Assembly (NCBI RefSeq): GCF_040822065.1
Contig: NZ_CP162005.1
Coordinates: 310,001 to 374,000 of the forward strand
Direction: 5' to 3'
DNA: 64,000 nucleotides
Source: Pedobacter sp. WC2423
GTDB taxonomy: Bacteria > Bacteroidota > Bacteroidia > Sphingobacteriales > Sphingobacteriaceae
Part shown: positions 56,801 to 64,000 of the stretch, in pieces
How positions within the stretch are numbered: the stretch's first letter is position 1
Layout: every line of letters begins with the position of its first letter
Made by a program: the position numbers and the translations under genes
The notes under the pieces: model-generated
The model's input: only the letters and a program-made list of their open reading frames with translations
Databases searched by the model: none
Told to the model about the DNA's origin: nothing

Positions 56801-59800
56801 CAGGAAAATATAATGGAGTTTTTACAGCAAAAACTTCCCGATTATATGCTTCCAGCTATGCTGGTTGAACTGGAATCTTTACCGTTAACAGCTAATGGTA
56901 AAGTCAATAAAAAGGAATTACCTGTTCCTGAAACCGGAGCTCTGACAGAGCAGGGTTATGTTGCACCAAGAAATGAAACGGAACAAGTACTGGCAGTGAT
57001 CTGGCAGAAGATATTAAAAATTGAACAGATAGGAGTATATGAGGATTTCTTCAAACTTGGAGGACATTCTCTGCTGGCTATCCGGCTGATCGGGACCATA
57101 AGAGATCAGATGAAATTAGAGGTTACCGTGAAAGCGATGTTCGAAAATACAACGATCGCAGCGCTTGCAGAATATTTGGAGGTTAGCGGGAATAAGAAAT
57201 TGCTTCCACCCATTACAGTGTTGCCAAGACCGGAATTTATTCCTTTATCTTTCAGTCAGGAGCGGCTGTGGTTTATAGATCAGCTGGAAGGAAGTGTCCA
57301 TTATCACATGCCTTCAGTACTTAAATTAAAGGGTAAACTTAATCAGGATGCCCTTGAGCATGCACTACAAAGTATTGTCCGCAGGCACGAAGTACTCCGT
57401 TCAGTAATCAAATCCACTGAGGGTATACCTTACCAGGAAATCAGGTCTGCTGATCAATGGAAGCTTGCTATTGTTGAAGTTAAGGATGATTTGACTGCTA
57501 CTATCAATGCGCTTATCCTTCATCCTTTTGAATTGTCGGCTGATTATATGCTGAGGGCAGGATTAATCAAATTGCAGGAAGAAGAATATTTATTGGTATT
57601 GACGATGCACCATATTGCATGTGATGGCTGGTCAATCAATATCCTGGTTGATGAGCTAACTGCAAATTACCAGGCTGCGCTACAAAATACAAAAGCTCAA
57701 TTGCCTGATCTGGCTATTCAATATGCTGATTATGCGATCTGGCAACGCACTTATTTAGCTGGAGAAATACTGAAATCACAGCAGGATTACTGGTCAGCAA
57801 AACTTGGGGATGCGGCTTCACTGGAGCTTCCGCTGGATGATGAAAGACCTGCTATACAAAGTACACGTGGTGCTTTAAAGAGCTTCCATATTGATCGCTC
57901 ATTAACTGACCAGCTCAATACATTCAGTCAGCAACAGGATGTGACTTTATTTATCACTTTGTTGTCTTCATTTTATGTGCTGTTGTCGCGTTACAGCAGA
58001 CAGGATGATATTACGGTAGGTACTCCGATAGCCGGAAGAAGACAAAAAGAATCGGAAGCATTGATCGGATTTTTTATCAATACGCTGGCTTTACGTTGTG
58101 ATCTTAGCGCTGCGCCAACTTTTCTGGAATTAGTGAAGCAGGTTAAAACAACTTCTCTGGAAGGTTATGACAATCAGGATATTCCTTTTGAGAAAATTGT
58201 AGAGGCGGTAGTTAAAGACAGGGACCGGAGCAAAACTCCTTTATTCCAGGCCATGCTGGTCTTGCAAAATACGCCTGAAGAGCCTGAACTGATATTAGGC
58301 GACCTGACGCTAAGCAGTGAAGAAGTAGACCATGCTTCTGCTAAGTTTGACCTTAATTTTATGGTTGAAGAAACAGCCGAGGGGCTGGATCTGAGTATTG
58401 TCTATTGTACCGATTTATTCAGGGAAGCGACTATCGCCAGGATGGCTAAACATTATGAGCAGTTGTTAAAAGCTGCGGTAACCCATCCTTCGCAAGCTGT
58501 TAAAGCCATGAAAATGCTCTCTTCACAAGAGGAAAATGAGATTGTTCATGTCTTTAATGAAAGAGCGGCTGTGCATCAGTATGCCAGAGATAAAACTATC
58601 GTAGCTCTGTTTTTAGAACGAGTAAATATTAATCCTGATCAAATAGCTGTAGTATATGAAGGCCAGCAACTCACTTACCGGGAGCTGGATCAGCGCACAG
58701 ATGAGCTGGGAAGGTATCTTCAAACACAAGGTGTAAAAGAAGATACCCTGGTTTCAATCTGTATGAACAGAAGTCTGGAGATGATCATTTCTATTATTGG
58801 TATATTGAAAGCCGGAGGTGCATATGTGCCTATTGATCTGGCATTTCCTGAGGAACGTATCCGTTTCATCCTGAAAGACACCGGTTGCCGGATTTGTATT
58901 ACTGATGGAAGTTTACAAGACAAAATAACCATTCATGCTGATGAGCCTGTAAACTACCTGAATATTAAGGAAGACTGGTCTGTTATTGTCAGTGAAATTC
59001 CTCAGGAAGATTCTCTTAATGCAAGTAAACCTGCCAACCTGGTTTATGTAATTTATACTTCTGGTTCTACGGGTAATCCTAAAGGGGTAATGATCACACA
59101 TGATAACCTGGTAGATTATGTTGATGGTTTACAGCAGCGTTGTGCTGTTAATGCGTGTGATTCATTTGCATTAGTCCCTGCTATTGCGACCGATCTTGGA
59201 AATACAATTCTGTTTGGCGCTTTGGCCGCGGGAGGTACGCTTCATGTTATTGCAGAGGCTTTAACTACAGATGCGCTTTCACTTTACAATTATTTTGAAA
59301 CTCACGGTATTGATTGCCTGAAGATTGTCCCTTCGCATTGGAAAGCAATGTGTATTGACGGGAAGTTATTGCTGCCTGCTAAACTGCTGATTTTTGGTGG
59401 AGAGGCTTTACAGGATGATATCGTAAAGCAGCTCAGATTGTCTGAAACCAGTTGTGAGGTGTTCAATCATTATGGACCTACGGAAACTACGATTGGGAAA
59501 TGTATGTATCAGCTGGATCTGCATCAGGATTATACGGGTGTGCCAATTGGAAATGCTTTCTCTGACACGACTTTATATATTCTGGATACTGAAGGTGGAA
59601 TTGTACCGGTAGGAGCAGGAGGAGAATTATGTATAGGCGGACGTGGAGTGGCCAGAGGTTATCTCAATCTGCCTGAATTGACCACAGAGAAATTTGTACG
59701 TAATCCATATAATGAAGATGCTGATTCCCTGATTTATAAAACGGGTGATCTGGCCTGCTGGTTACCGGATGGCAATATCAGGTATATGGGACGGATAGAT

Positions 59801-61210
59801 GACCAGGTGAAAATCAGAGGTTACCGGATTGAACCTGGAGAAATAGAACGTGTATTGCAACAAAGTGGTTTAGTGAATCATGTGGTAGTACTGGCAAAAA
59901 CAGACAGCGCGGGAAATAAATACCTGGCAGCATATGTAGTTCCAAAAGGTGAGTTTAATAAAGCACAGCTTACCGCATTTTTGCAAGGATGTTTGCCGGC
60001 TTATATGGTACCTGGAATATGGGTTCCTTTAGCCGGAATGCCGCTTACAGTGAATGGAAAGATCAATAGAAAGGCACTTCCGGAACCGGATACACATCAA
60101 TCGACAGCTGCAGATTATGTTGGCCCGCGTAATATTACAGAAAGGAAACTGGCAGGGATCTGGCAGGAATTGCTGGGTATTGCAAAGATAGGTATCTATG
60201 CTAATTTCTTTGAATTGGGAGGCCATTCTCTGATCACTGTACGGTTATTGGCACAGATCAGAAAAATGGGTTATGCGATTCAACTGAATGCATTGATGGT
60301 CAATAAAACTATTGAAACACAGGCTGTTTTGCTGACCGGACTCTCTGCATCACTGGATCAGGATTTCAATGCACATCTGATTTTATTAAGTAAGACCGAA
60401 GGTGATCAAAACTTGTTCATTTTGCCTGGAGGTGATGGTAATCCGGACTGGTACGATCAGTTAGCAGGAGAAATTCATCAGGAAGGCCCTGTATATGGTC
60501 TTAAAATGATCGGGTTGCTGGAAGGAGAAGTTCCACTGGACACTGTAGAAGAAGTTGCCGCGCAAAATATCAGGTGGATCAAAGAGGTGCAGCCAGAAGG
60601 GCCTTACCGTTTAGCAGGTCATTCTTTTGGCGGATATGTCTTGTATGAAATGATTCGTCAATTCGAAATTATGGACGAGCAGGTAGAACAGGCCGTTTTA
60701 CTGGATATACCAGTCAGAGCTAATATTTATCCGGTCCCCGTTGATTCGCTGGTCAATGATGCACTTATTTATCTCGAAGAAAACAAGTTTATAGCGCAGC
60801 CTTATCCCGTATGGATAGCGGAAATGAAATCAGCTCTTGAACAGTTGCCTGCCGGTGAACGCCGCGCATTTATGCTGGACTACGTGAAAGTTCAATGTCT
60901 TGGAAAAGGTGTACTGACAGACTTCCTGGCCAGAATGGTTTACCTGATGATCTGTAATTCAACTATGGAATATTACATTTCGGGTAAGGTGAATGCCACA
61001 CTGACCGTTGTCCGTGCGCTTGAACAACAATGGGAGCAGCTTGGCTTCGATGAAAATCTGGGGTGGGCACCACATGCGGATGAAATTCAGCCAGTAGGGG
61101 CATCGGGCGATCACGTAAGCATGCTGAAAAATGAAAATGCTAAAATATTGGCAGCGCGCCTCAGACCATATTCAATTCAGACACCAATAGCCAGCCAAAC
61201 GGAAGCCTGA
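53843..61210 (+). CDS. Two-module nonribosomal peptide synthetase with thioesterase (modules 8-9)
   Basis: The 2455-aa enzyme starts with a TubC-type N-terminal docking domain (~1-62), followed by C-A-T-C-A-T-TE. The first C domain (H213/H214 in HHILLDG, opening YRLSGLQEGMLFH) is of the type that accepts a D-configured donor, in line with the epimerase at the end of the previous protein. Pocket residues give valine for the first A domain and aspartate for the second. Carrier serines are S1076 and S2129. The thioesterase has S2261 in GHSFGG and H2424 in GDHVS, and should release the chain, probably by cyclisation. The gene starts 10 bases after the previous stop and is followed by the aminotransferase gene after 65 bases. 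Confidence 0.97.
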   Translation: MEIKEFIAELYSRHFSLNVQDGKLTLRGDKNKLTNEQIAAIRSDTEVINYIKNNKQELIDYLEHAEAPETRKRHESISAIYRLSGLQEGMLFHGLYDGEAAAYLEQFTCDLSQVNTGLLQESWKLLLKRHTILRSSFDYESLGMPVQCVHEEVILPFQVVDLRQHSPEIQQEDIALFIAEDLKKGIDFKKPPLMRISLLQTGEDTFFMVWTYHHILLDGWSMSVLMEELLAYYELLANGQEVKITEQDKYEDYIRYIESRGLGAQEEYWRTYMQGVEAGSLLPFIQTPEGSTRGAGIFKEELLVLDQQIKEKADAYIKVAGLTLNTLIQGIWAFILHNYTGKTDVTYGVTVSGRPEELSNMETRVGMYINTLPLHTVVKQATAITEWLASIQDGQIMSREYGYTALSTIQQWTGVTGDLFDSILVFENYPVGKSGSSGPGKLVVDNVVIKEHNNYPLSIIVAVTEEINILFMYNEEILGGIYVQQLKRHFEQVLSQIISFKKDKVGDLLLVEGEDKEQLLHHFNDTLSVYEQEDSIVSLFRKQAELTPSAIGLVFLDSKLTYAKLEERSNQLANYLVEKGVITGMLVPLCMDRSLEVMIAILAILKAGAAYMPIDPGYPEERIRLMLSESSSPVVVTTSDYADLLETLREDIETLSLDKLAYQLHQRPVTPTGIVLSEQDLAYVIYTSGSTGQPKGVKVTHGNVVSLVRGVNYVSLGKDDVLLSTGAPSFDATTFEYWGMLLNGGRLVLCEEQTLLDPVLLKNEIRKQQVTQMWFTAGWFNQLVETAVDVFETLSVILIGGEKLSAKHVRKLQEIYPAIDIINGYGPTENTTFSLTYPIKPGFDNNIPIGFPLSNRTVYVLNEQQQLLPIGVVGEIYLGGAGLSAGYLNRPELTEEKFIPHPFSVKAGERLYRTGDLGKWLPDGSIAYEGRIDEQVKIRGFRIELGEIESVLQKCEGVSQAVVTVLTDEEGSKRLIGYIVPEGAYNQENIMEFLQQKLPDYMLPAMLVELESLPLTANGKVNKKELPVPETGALTEQGYVAPRNETEQVLAVIWQKILKIEQIGVYEDFFKLGGHSLLAIRLIGTIRDQMKLEVTVKAMFENTTIAALAEYLEVSGNKKLLPPITVLPRPEFIPLSFSQERLWFIDQLEGSVHYHMPSVLKLKGKLNQDALEHALQSIVRRHEVLRSVIKSTEGIPYQEIRSADQWKLAIVEVKDDLTATINALILHPFELSADYMLRAGLIKLQEEEYLLVLTMHHIACDGWSINILVDELTANYQAALQNTKAQLPDLAIQYADYAIWQRTYLAGEILKSQQDYWSAKLGDAASLELPLDDERPAIQSTRGALKSFHIDRSLTDQLNTFSQQQDVTLFITLLSSFYVLLSRYSRQDDITVGTPIAGRRQKESEALIGFFINTLALRCDLSAAPTFLELVKQVKTTSLEGYDNQDIPFEKIVEAVVKDRDRSKTPLFQAMLVLQNTPEEPELILGDLTLSSEEVDHASAKFDLNFMVEETAEGLDLSIVYCTDLFREATIARMAKHYEQLLKAAVTHPSQAVKAMKMLSSQEENEIVHVFNERAAVHQYARDKTIVALFLERVNINPDQIAVVYEGQQLTYRELDQRTDELGRYLQTQGVKEDTLVSICMNRSLEMIISIIGILKAGGAYVPIDLAFPEERIRFILKDTGCRICITDGSLQDKITIHADEPVNYLNIKEDWSVIVSEIPQEDSLNASKPANLVYVIYTSGSTGNPKGVMITHDNLVDYVDGLQQRCAVNACDSFALVPAIATDLGNTILFGALAAGGTLHVIAEALTTDALSLYNYFETHGIDCLKIVPSHWKAMCIDGKLLLPAKLLIFGGEALQDDIVKQLRLSETSCEVFNHYGPTETTIGKCMYQLDLHQDYTGVPIGNAFSDTTLYILDTEGGIVPVGAGGELCIGGRGVARGYLNLPELTTEKFVRNPYNEDADSLIYKTGDLACWLPDGNIRYMGRIDDQVKIRGYRIEPGEIERVLQQSGLVNHVVVLAKTDSAGNKYLAAYVVPKGEFNKAQLTAFLQGCLPAYMVPGIWVPLAGMPLTVNGKINRKALPEPDTHQSTAADYVGPRNITERKLAGIWQELLGIAKIGIYANFFELGGHSLITVRLLAQIRKMGYAIQLNALMVNKTIETQAVLLTGLSASLDQDFNAHLILLSKTEGDQNLFILPGGDGNPDWYDQLAGEIHQEGPVYGLKMIGLLEGEVPLDTVEEVAAQNIRWIKEVQPEGPYRLAGHSFGGYVLYEMIRQFEIMDEQVEQAVLLDIPVRANIYPVPVDSLVNDALIYLEENKFIAQPYPVWIAEMKSALEQLPAGERRAFMLDYVKVQCLGKGVLTDFLARMVYLMICNSTMEYYISGKVNATLTVVRALEQQWEQLGFDENLGWAPHADEIQPVGASGDHVSMLKNENAKILAARLRPYSIQTPIASQTEA
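54075..57175 (+). other. NRPS module 8: D-accepting C - A (Val) - T
   Basis: The A domain reads D-A-F-W-L-G-G-T-F from FDATTFE, MWFTAG, ILIGGE and NGYGPTENTTF. This matches the valine code (D-A-F-W-I-G-G-T-F) apart from one conservative change. Confidence 0.87.
57225..61190 (+). other. NRPS module 9: C - A (Asp) - T - TE
   Basis: The A domain reads D-L-T-K-I-G-H-I-G from ATDLGNT, LKIVPS, LIFGGE and NHYGPTETTIG, close to the aspartate code D-L-T-K-V-G-H-I-G; asparagine is the main alternative. The thioesterase occupies about residues 2185-2450. Confidence 0.85.
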
Positions 61211-61275
61211 CCGGCTTCCCTATAAAAAACAAATCTTCTAACTATTAATTTATTAATTCTCTAATTTTTATTATT

Positions 61276-62559
61276 ATGTCTACACAAGTTTTTGAAACTC
61301 TTGAATCCAATGTCCGCAGCTATTCCAGAAGTTTTCCCCAGGTATTTCAGAAAGCAAAAGGTTCTTTCTTATACGGTTCAAATGGGGAAGAATATATTGA
61401 TCTTCTGATGGGGGCTGGCGCGCTTAATTATGGTCATAACAATGATTATATTAAAGCACAGCTTTTAGAGTACATGGCAGGAGATAATATTATGCAGGGG
61501 CTTGACATGTTTACTGTGGCCAAGAGTGACTTTATTACCACTTTTAACGATTTGCTGTTAAAACCAAAAGGGCTGGAATACAAATTTCAGTTTTGCGGGC
61601 CAACCGGTACCAATGCTATTGAAGCTGCGCTTAAATTGGCCAGAAATTATACCAAACGTTCTAATGTGATTGCATTTATGGGTGCTTATCATGGTTTGTC
61701 TCAGGGTAGTCTTGCATTGACCAGTAATCAATATCATCGTGATGTAGCTGGAGTTGGATTGCATAATGTTACTTTTCTTCCTTTTGAGAACTGCGGATCT
61801 GAAGGTTTTGACAGTCTTGCTTACTTCGAAATGATCCTGGAAGATACACACTCAGGGATTGAAAAACCAGCTGCTGTTATATTGGAAACAGTACAGGCAG
61901 AAGGCGGGATACATGTAGCCTCACCGGAATGGTTATTTAAACTGAAAAAAATATGCGAAAAACATAGCATCCTTTTTATCTGTGATGATATTCAGATTGG
62001 CTGCGGAAGATCTGGTGACTTTTTCTCTTTTGAAAGAGCACATATTGCACCGGATATTGTGGTCTTATCAAAATCATTGAGTGGTTATGGTTTGCCAATG
62101 GCCATCTTATTGATTAAACCTGAACTTGATATCTGGCAGCCGGGTGAACATAACGGAACTTTCCGTGGCTATCAGCTTGCATTTATTGGCGGAAGAGCGG
62201 CACTGGAATTCAGAGAGAAAACTGGTCTGGAAGCGGCAGTAAAAGAGAAAGCTGCATTTATCAGTAGTATTCTTCATGAAGAAATAGCAGCTGAGGATGA
62301 ACGTATCGCAATCAGAGGCCTTGGTATGATGTGGGGCATAGATTTATCAAAGTTCAGCGATCCGTTACTGGCAAAGAAAATTGCAAAAGACTGTTTTGAA
62401 AAGCACAATTTAATCGTAGAATGTGTGGGTCGTCACGATAAGGTGATTAAAATGCTTCCACCATTAACGATAGAAAAGGAAGTACTGGAAAGAGCCCTTG
62501 GCATTTTACAGGATACCATAAATTTGCATGTTAACCAAAAATCGGAAGTACTCGCTTAA
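61276..62559 (+). CDS. Diaminobutyrate-2-oxoglutarate aminotransferase (EctB-type)
   Basis: The 427-aa protein is a class-III, PLP-dependent aminotransferase of the EctB group. It begins with FETLESNVRSYSRSFPQVF and shows GAGALNYGHNN, the PLP-phosphate-binding GPTGTNAIEAALKLAR, the ETVQAEGG segment, CDDIQIGCGRSG and the PLP lysine K266 in LSKSLSGYG. The length fits EctB. It converts aspartate 4-semialdehyde and glutamate into L-2,4-diaminobutyrate and 2-oxoglutarate. No ectA or ectC follows, so the product is not headed for ectoine; its place right after the NRPS genes makes it the supplier of Dab for three modules. Confidence 0.93.
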   Translation: MSTQVFETLESNVRSYSRSFPQVFQKAKGSFLYGSNGEEYIDLLMGAGALNYGHNNDYIKAQLLEYMAGDNIMQGLDMFTVAKSDFITTFNDLLLKPKGLEYKFQFCGPTGTNAIEAALKLARNYTKRSNVIAFMGAYHGLSQGSLALTSNQYHRDVAGVGLHNVTFLPFENCGSEGFDSLAYFEMILEDTHSGIEKPAAVILETVQAEGGIHVASPEWLFKLKKICEKHSILFICDDIQIGCGRSGDFFSFERAHIAPDIVVLSKSLSGYGLPMAILLIKPELDIWQPGEHNGTFRGYQLAFIGGRAALEFREKTGLEAAVKEKAAFISSILHEEIAAEDERIAIRGLGMMWGIDLSKFSDPLLAKKIAKDCFEKHNLIVECVGRHDKVIKMLPPLTIEKEVLERALGILQDTINLHVNQKSEVLA

Positions 62560-62685
62560 CTAATAAGTGATGTTAATACCTTTTATCAATGAAGATTAAT
62601 GCCGCATTGCGGCAGAATATGTTTAAATTGCCGAAAATAGAAACGGGATGTCTAATTCAAGACTGAACAAATAGGAATTGAAAAC

Positions 62686-62814
62686 ATGAGTAAAGCAGTA
62701 AAAACACAGGATAAAGTGGTAAAAGGTGGTGATGTAGTACGTATCCCACGTAAATTGAAAAAATTAAACAAAAAGAATTTTGGTATTGTTTCTTTTGATG
62801 AAAAAGAAGCTTAA
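62686..62814 (+). CDS. Small basic protein (42 aa) of unknown function
   Basis: The frame starts MSKAVKTQDKVVKGGDVVRI and continues with a lysine-rich KLKKLNKKNFG, ending in VSFDEKEA. I do not recognise it and it is not an MbtH protein, which would be about 70 residues with NPEGQYSLWP. It lies 126 bases after the aminotransferase and directly before a strong terminator, so it is the last gene of the transcript or a separate small transcript. The codons look natural and the terminator 7 bases downstream supports a real gene. Confidence 0.65.
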   Translation: MSKAVKTQDKVVKGGDVVRIPRKLKKLNKKNFGIVSFDEKEA

Positions 62815-62821
62815 GAATTTT

Positions 62822-62849
62822 AAAGCCTCTCTTAAGGAGAGGCTTTTTT
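62822..62849 (+). terminator. Rho-independent terminator at the end of the NRPS gene group
   Basis: A perfect 10-bp stem (AAAGCCTCTC at 62822-62831, GAGAGGCTTT at 62837-62846) with a TTAAG loop runs into a T tract. It ends the plus-strand group before the convergent aspartokinase. Confidence 0.88.
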
Positions 62850-62918
62850 AGTTAACGGTATTCCCTGAGGTGTAAATCCAGGCCCGGGGACCTCAGCATC
62901 CAGGTGATAGCTTATATT

Positions 62919-64000
62919 TTACTTCATGGCTTTATTCAATGCAATAATCGCCAGTTTAAAATGTTCAGGTGCAATCAAAAACTGAATATTTACTTTTCTT
63001 AATGCAAAACCTGCACTTTTGATATCTATATTGTTTTCGGTTAAGGCATTGGCACTTTTAGCTAATAAACCTGGCTGATCCATATTCGTACCCAGCAAAC
63101 AAACCATCGCAACTTTCTCAATCGTTACTTTCTCAAAATCATCTTCCAGCTGACTGATCAGTTTTTTATTATAGTCGCGCGCCCATATGACAATAGAAAT
63201 GCTGTTTGCACTGGTTGCTTTAAAAGTATAACTCACCCGATGATCATAAAATGCCTGCATGATCTGTAAATCACTGCCTACATTACCTACCATGGAAGGA
63301 TCATATACATCAATCATAAGTAATTTATCAGTTCCGGTAATGACCTCTACACGTTTATGTTCGCACACAAACTCGCGTGTAATTAAAGTCCCCGGATGTG
63401 CGGGCTGAAATGTGTTCTTAATCCGCAGATTAATGCCGCTTACTTCCAGAGGCTTTGAAGCCTTTGGATGGATAGCTTCCATACCTACATCTGCCAGCTG
63501 ATCGGCAATATCATAATTAGTATACCCAACCGGAGTACAGTTTTCCAGCCCTACCAAAGCAGGATCGGCAGTAGACAGGTGATACTCTTTATGGATGATA
63601 GCCTCTGCCGGTCTTAGAAATTCTGCAATTTTACTAAAGGTAACCTCTGAATAACCTCTGTCAAATTCACGCATAATTCCTTCTGTACCCTTGGCATACC
63701 CAGTCACGATACAAAGTGTTTTTTTGAGCTCTATATTTTTAAAAGCATTTTTTATACGCTGATCTATTGTAAAAGCACGGTGATCATTAAATCCACTCAA
63801 ATCAACCAGTGCAGTATTGATATCCATGTTCTGCAAAATATTGGTGAAATTAAATGCGGAATGGCTTTCACCAATCGAAGCTAATATCTCACGTGCTGCC
63901 TGCAATATTCCTTCTTTACTCACATAACCGGAAGCTAAAATATTGGCTAAATTTTCCAGATATTTCTGAGCTTGATTGACGTGATCCTCAATAAACTGAT
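62919..64000 (-). CDS. Aspartate kinase, Ask_Ect-like, 5' part beyond the window
   Basis: The frame stays open to the right edge, so the gene is truncated; the GTG at 63923 is an internal Val codon, not the start. Translated from base 64000, it begins with F-I-E-D-H-V-N-Q-A-Q-K-Y-L-E-N-L and continues to two C-terminal ACT domains (the last ~140 residues, with GTNMDQPGLLAKSANALTEN). The kinase core has VTGYAKGTEGIMREFDRGYSEVTFSK and HPKASKPLE; DRGYSE replaces the more usual GRGGSD. From memory this divergent core is that of the aspartokinases found in ectoine clusters (Ask_Ect). It makes aspartyl phosphate, the first step to aspartate semialdehyde, and so could feed diaminobutyrate synthesis, but it may equally be the cell's general aspartokinase. 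Confidence 0.88.
   Translation of the reverse strand, partial: QFIEDHVNQAQKYLENLANILASGYVSKEGILQAAREILASIGESHSAFNFTNILQNMDINTALVDLSGFNDHRAFTIDQRIKNAFKNIELKKTLCIVTGYAKGTEGIMREFDRGYSEVTFSKIAEFLRPAEAIIHKEYHLSTADPALVGLENCTPVGYTNYDIADQLADVGMEAIHPKASKPLEVSGINLRIKNTFQPAHPGTLITREFVCEHKRVEVITGTDKLLMIDVYDPSMVGNVGSDLQIMQAFYDHRVSYTFKATSANSISIVIWARDYNKKLISQLEDDFEKVTIEKVAMVCLLGTNMDQPGLLAKSANALTENNIDIKSAGFALRKVNIQFLIAPEHFKLAIIALNKAMK

Noticed and set aside
30311..61210. Long repeats in the NRPS genes as possible CRISPR or mobile repeats
   Set aside because: The repeats are in frame, about 3 kb apart and code for homologous catalytic domains; they are module repeats.
61276..62559. Ectoine synthesis
   Set aside because: Only the EctB-type step is present; no acetyltransferase (EctA) or ectoine synthase (EctC) gene follows, and the NRPS genes are directly upstream.
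62686..62814. 42-aa protein as an MbtH-like NRPS partner
   Set aside because: It is too short and lacks the conserved NPEGQYSLWP-type motif and tryptophans of MbtH proteins.
63921..63923. GTG as start codon of the aspartokinase
   Set aside because: The same frame is open to the window edge and encodes residues that fit the aspartokinase family, so this GTG is an internal Val codon and the gene is simply cut off.

Overview
The window looks like a chromosome segment of a Bacteroidetes bacterium close to Pedobacter (Sphingobacteriaceae). The reasons are SusC/SusD outer-membrane pairs, a Reg_prop/Y_Y_Y hybrid two-component regulator, many Bacteroidetes-specific families (GxGYxYP, DUF3823, DUF4965, DUF6377), AT-rich DNA, and start codons without clear Shine-Dalgarno sequences. 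I saw no rRNA, tRNA, CRISPR array or insertion sequence.

Region 1 (1-17418) is a polysaccharide utilization locus. A GxGYxYP putative glycoside hydrolase enters from the left edge. It converges on a sensor kinase/response regulator pair that would be one hybrid HTCS protein but for a single base in an A5 run. Divergent from the kinase is a tightly packed operon: SusC-like receptor, SusD-like lipoprotein, DUF3823 lipoprotein, GH2 enzyme, DUF4964/5127/4965/1793 (glutaminase-like) protein and an aldose 1-epimerase lipoprotein. Together these would bind, import and cut a glycan and supply free sugar.

Region 2 (17437-24904) starts with a minus-strand aldo/keto reductase and AraC regulator pair. 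Next comes an uncharacterised cassette: two unknown proteins, a 7-TM protein overlapping a small histidine kinase, a NarL-type response regulator, and a 544-aa unknown protein. The first and last unknown genes (213 and 544 aa) share a 33-bp upstream element (28/33 identical), which makes a small regulon likely. The 544-aa gene also has two perfect palindromes and a pair of mutually exclusive hairpins upstream.

Region 3 (24950-29392) is a second, smaller carbohydrate group: an SGNH esterase of the rhamnogalacturonan acetylesterase type, a TPR/DUF6377 membrane regulator, and a GH71/99-like lipoprotein with a C-terminal trefoil-like domain.

Region 4 (about 29656-64000) is dominated by a nonribosomal peptide synthetase cluster. 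Two giant enzymes (7840 and 2455 aa) carry nine complete modules, a lipo-initiating starter condensation domain, one epimerase and a terminal thioesterase. Pocket residues read by eye suggest acyl-X-Phe-X-Thr-Thr-X-D-Leu-Val-Asp, where X shares an unusual acidic pocket. The next gene is an EctB-type diaminobutyrate aminotransferase, so X is most likely 2,4-diaminobutyrate. The product would be a cationic, probably cyclic lipononapeptide. From memory this resembles the pedopeptin/isopedopeptin class of Pedobacter, but I could not check that. An aspartokinase resembling the ectoine-cluster type (Ask_Ect) runs off the right edge and could feed the same precursor route. No MbtH protein, acyl ligase or exporter is visible in the window.
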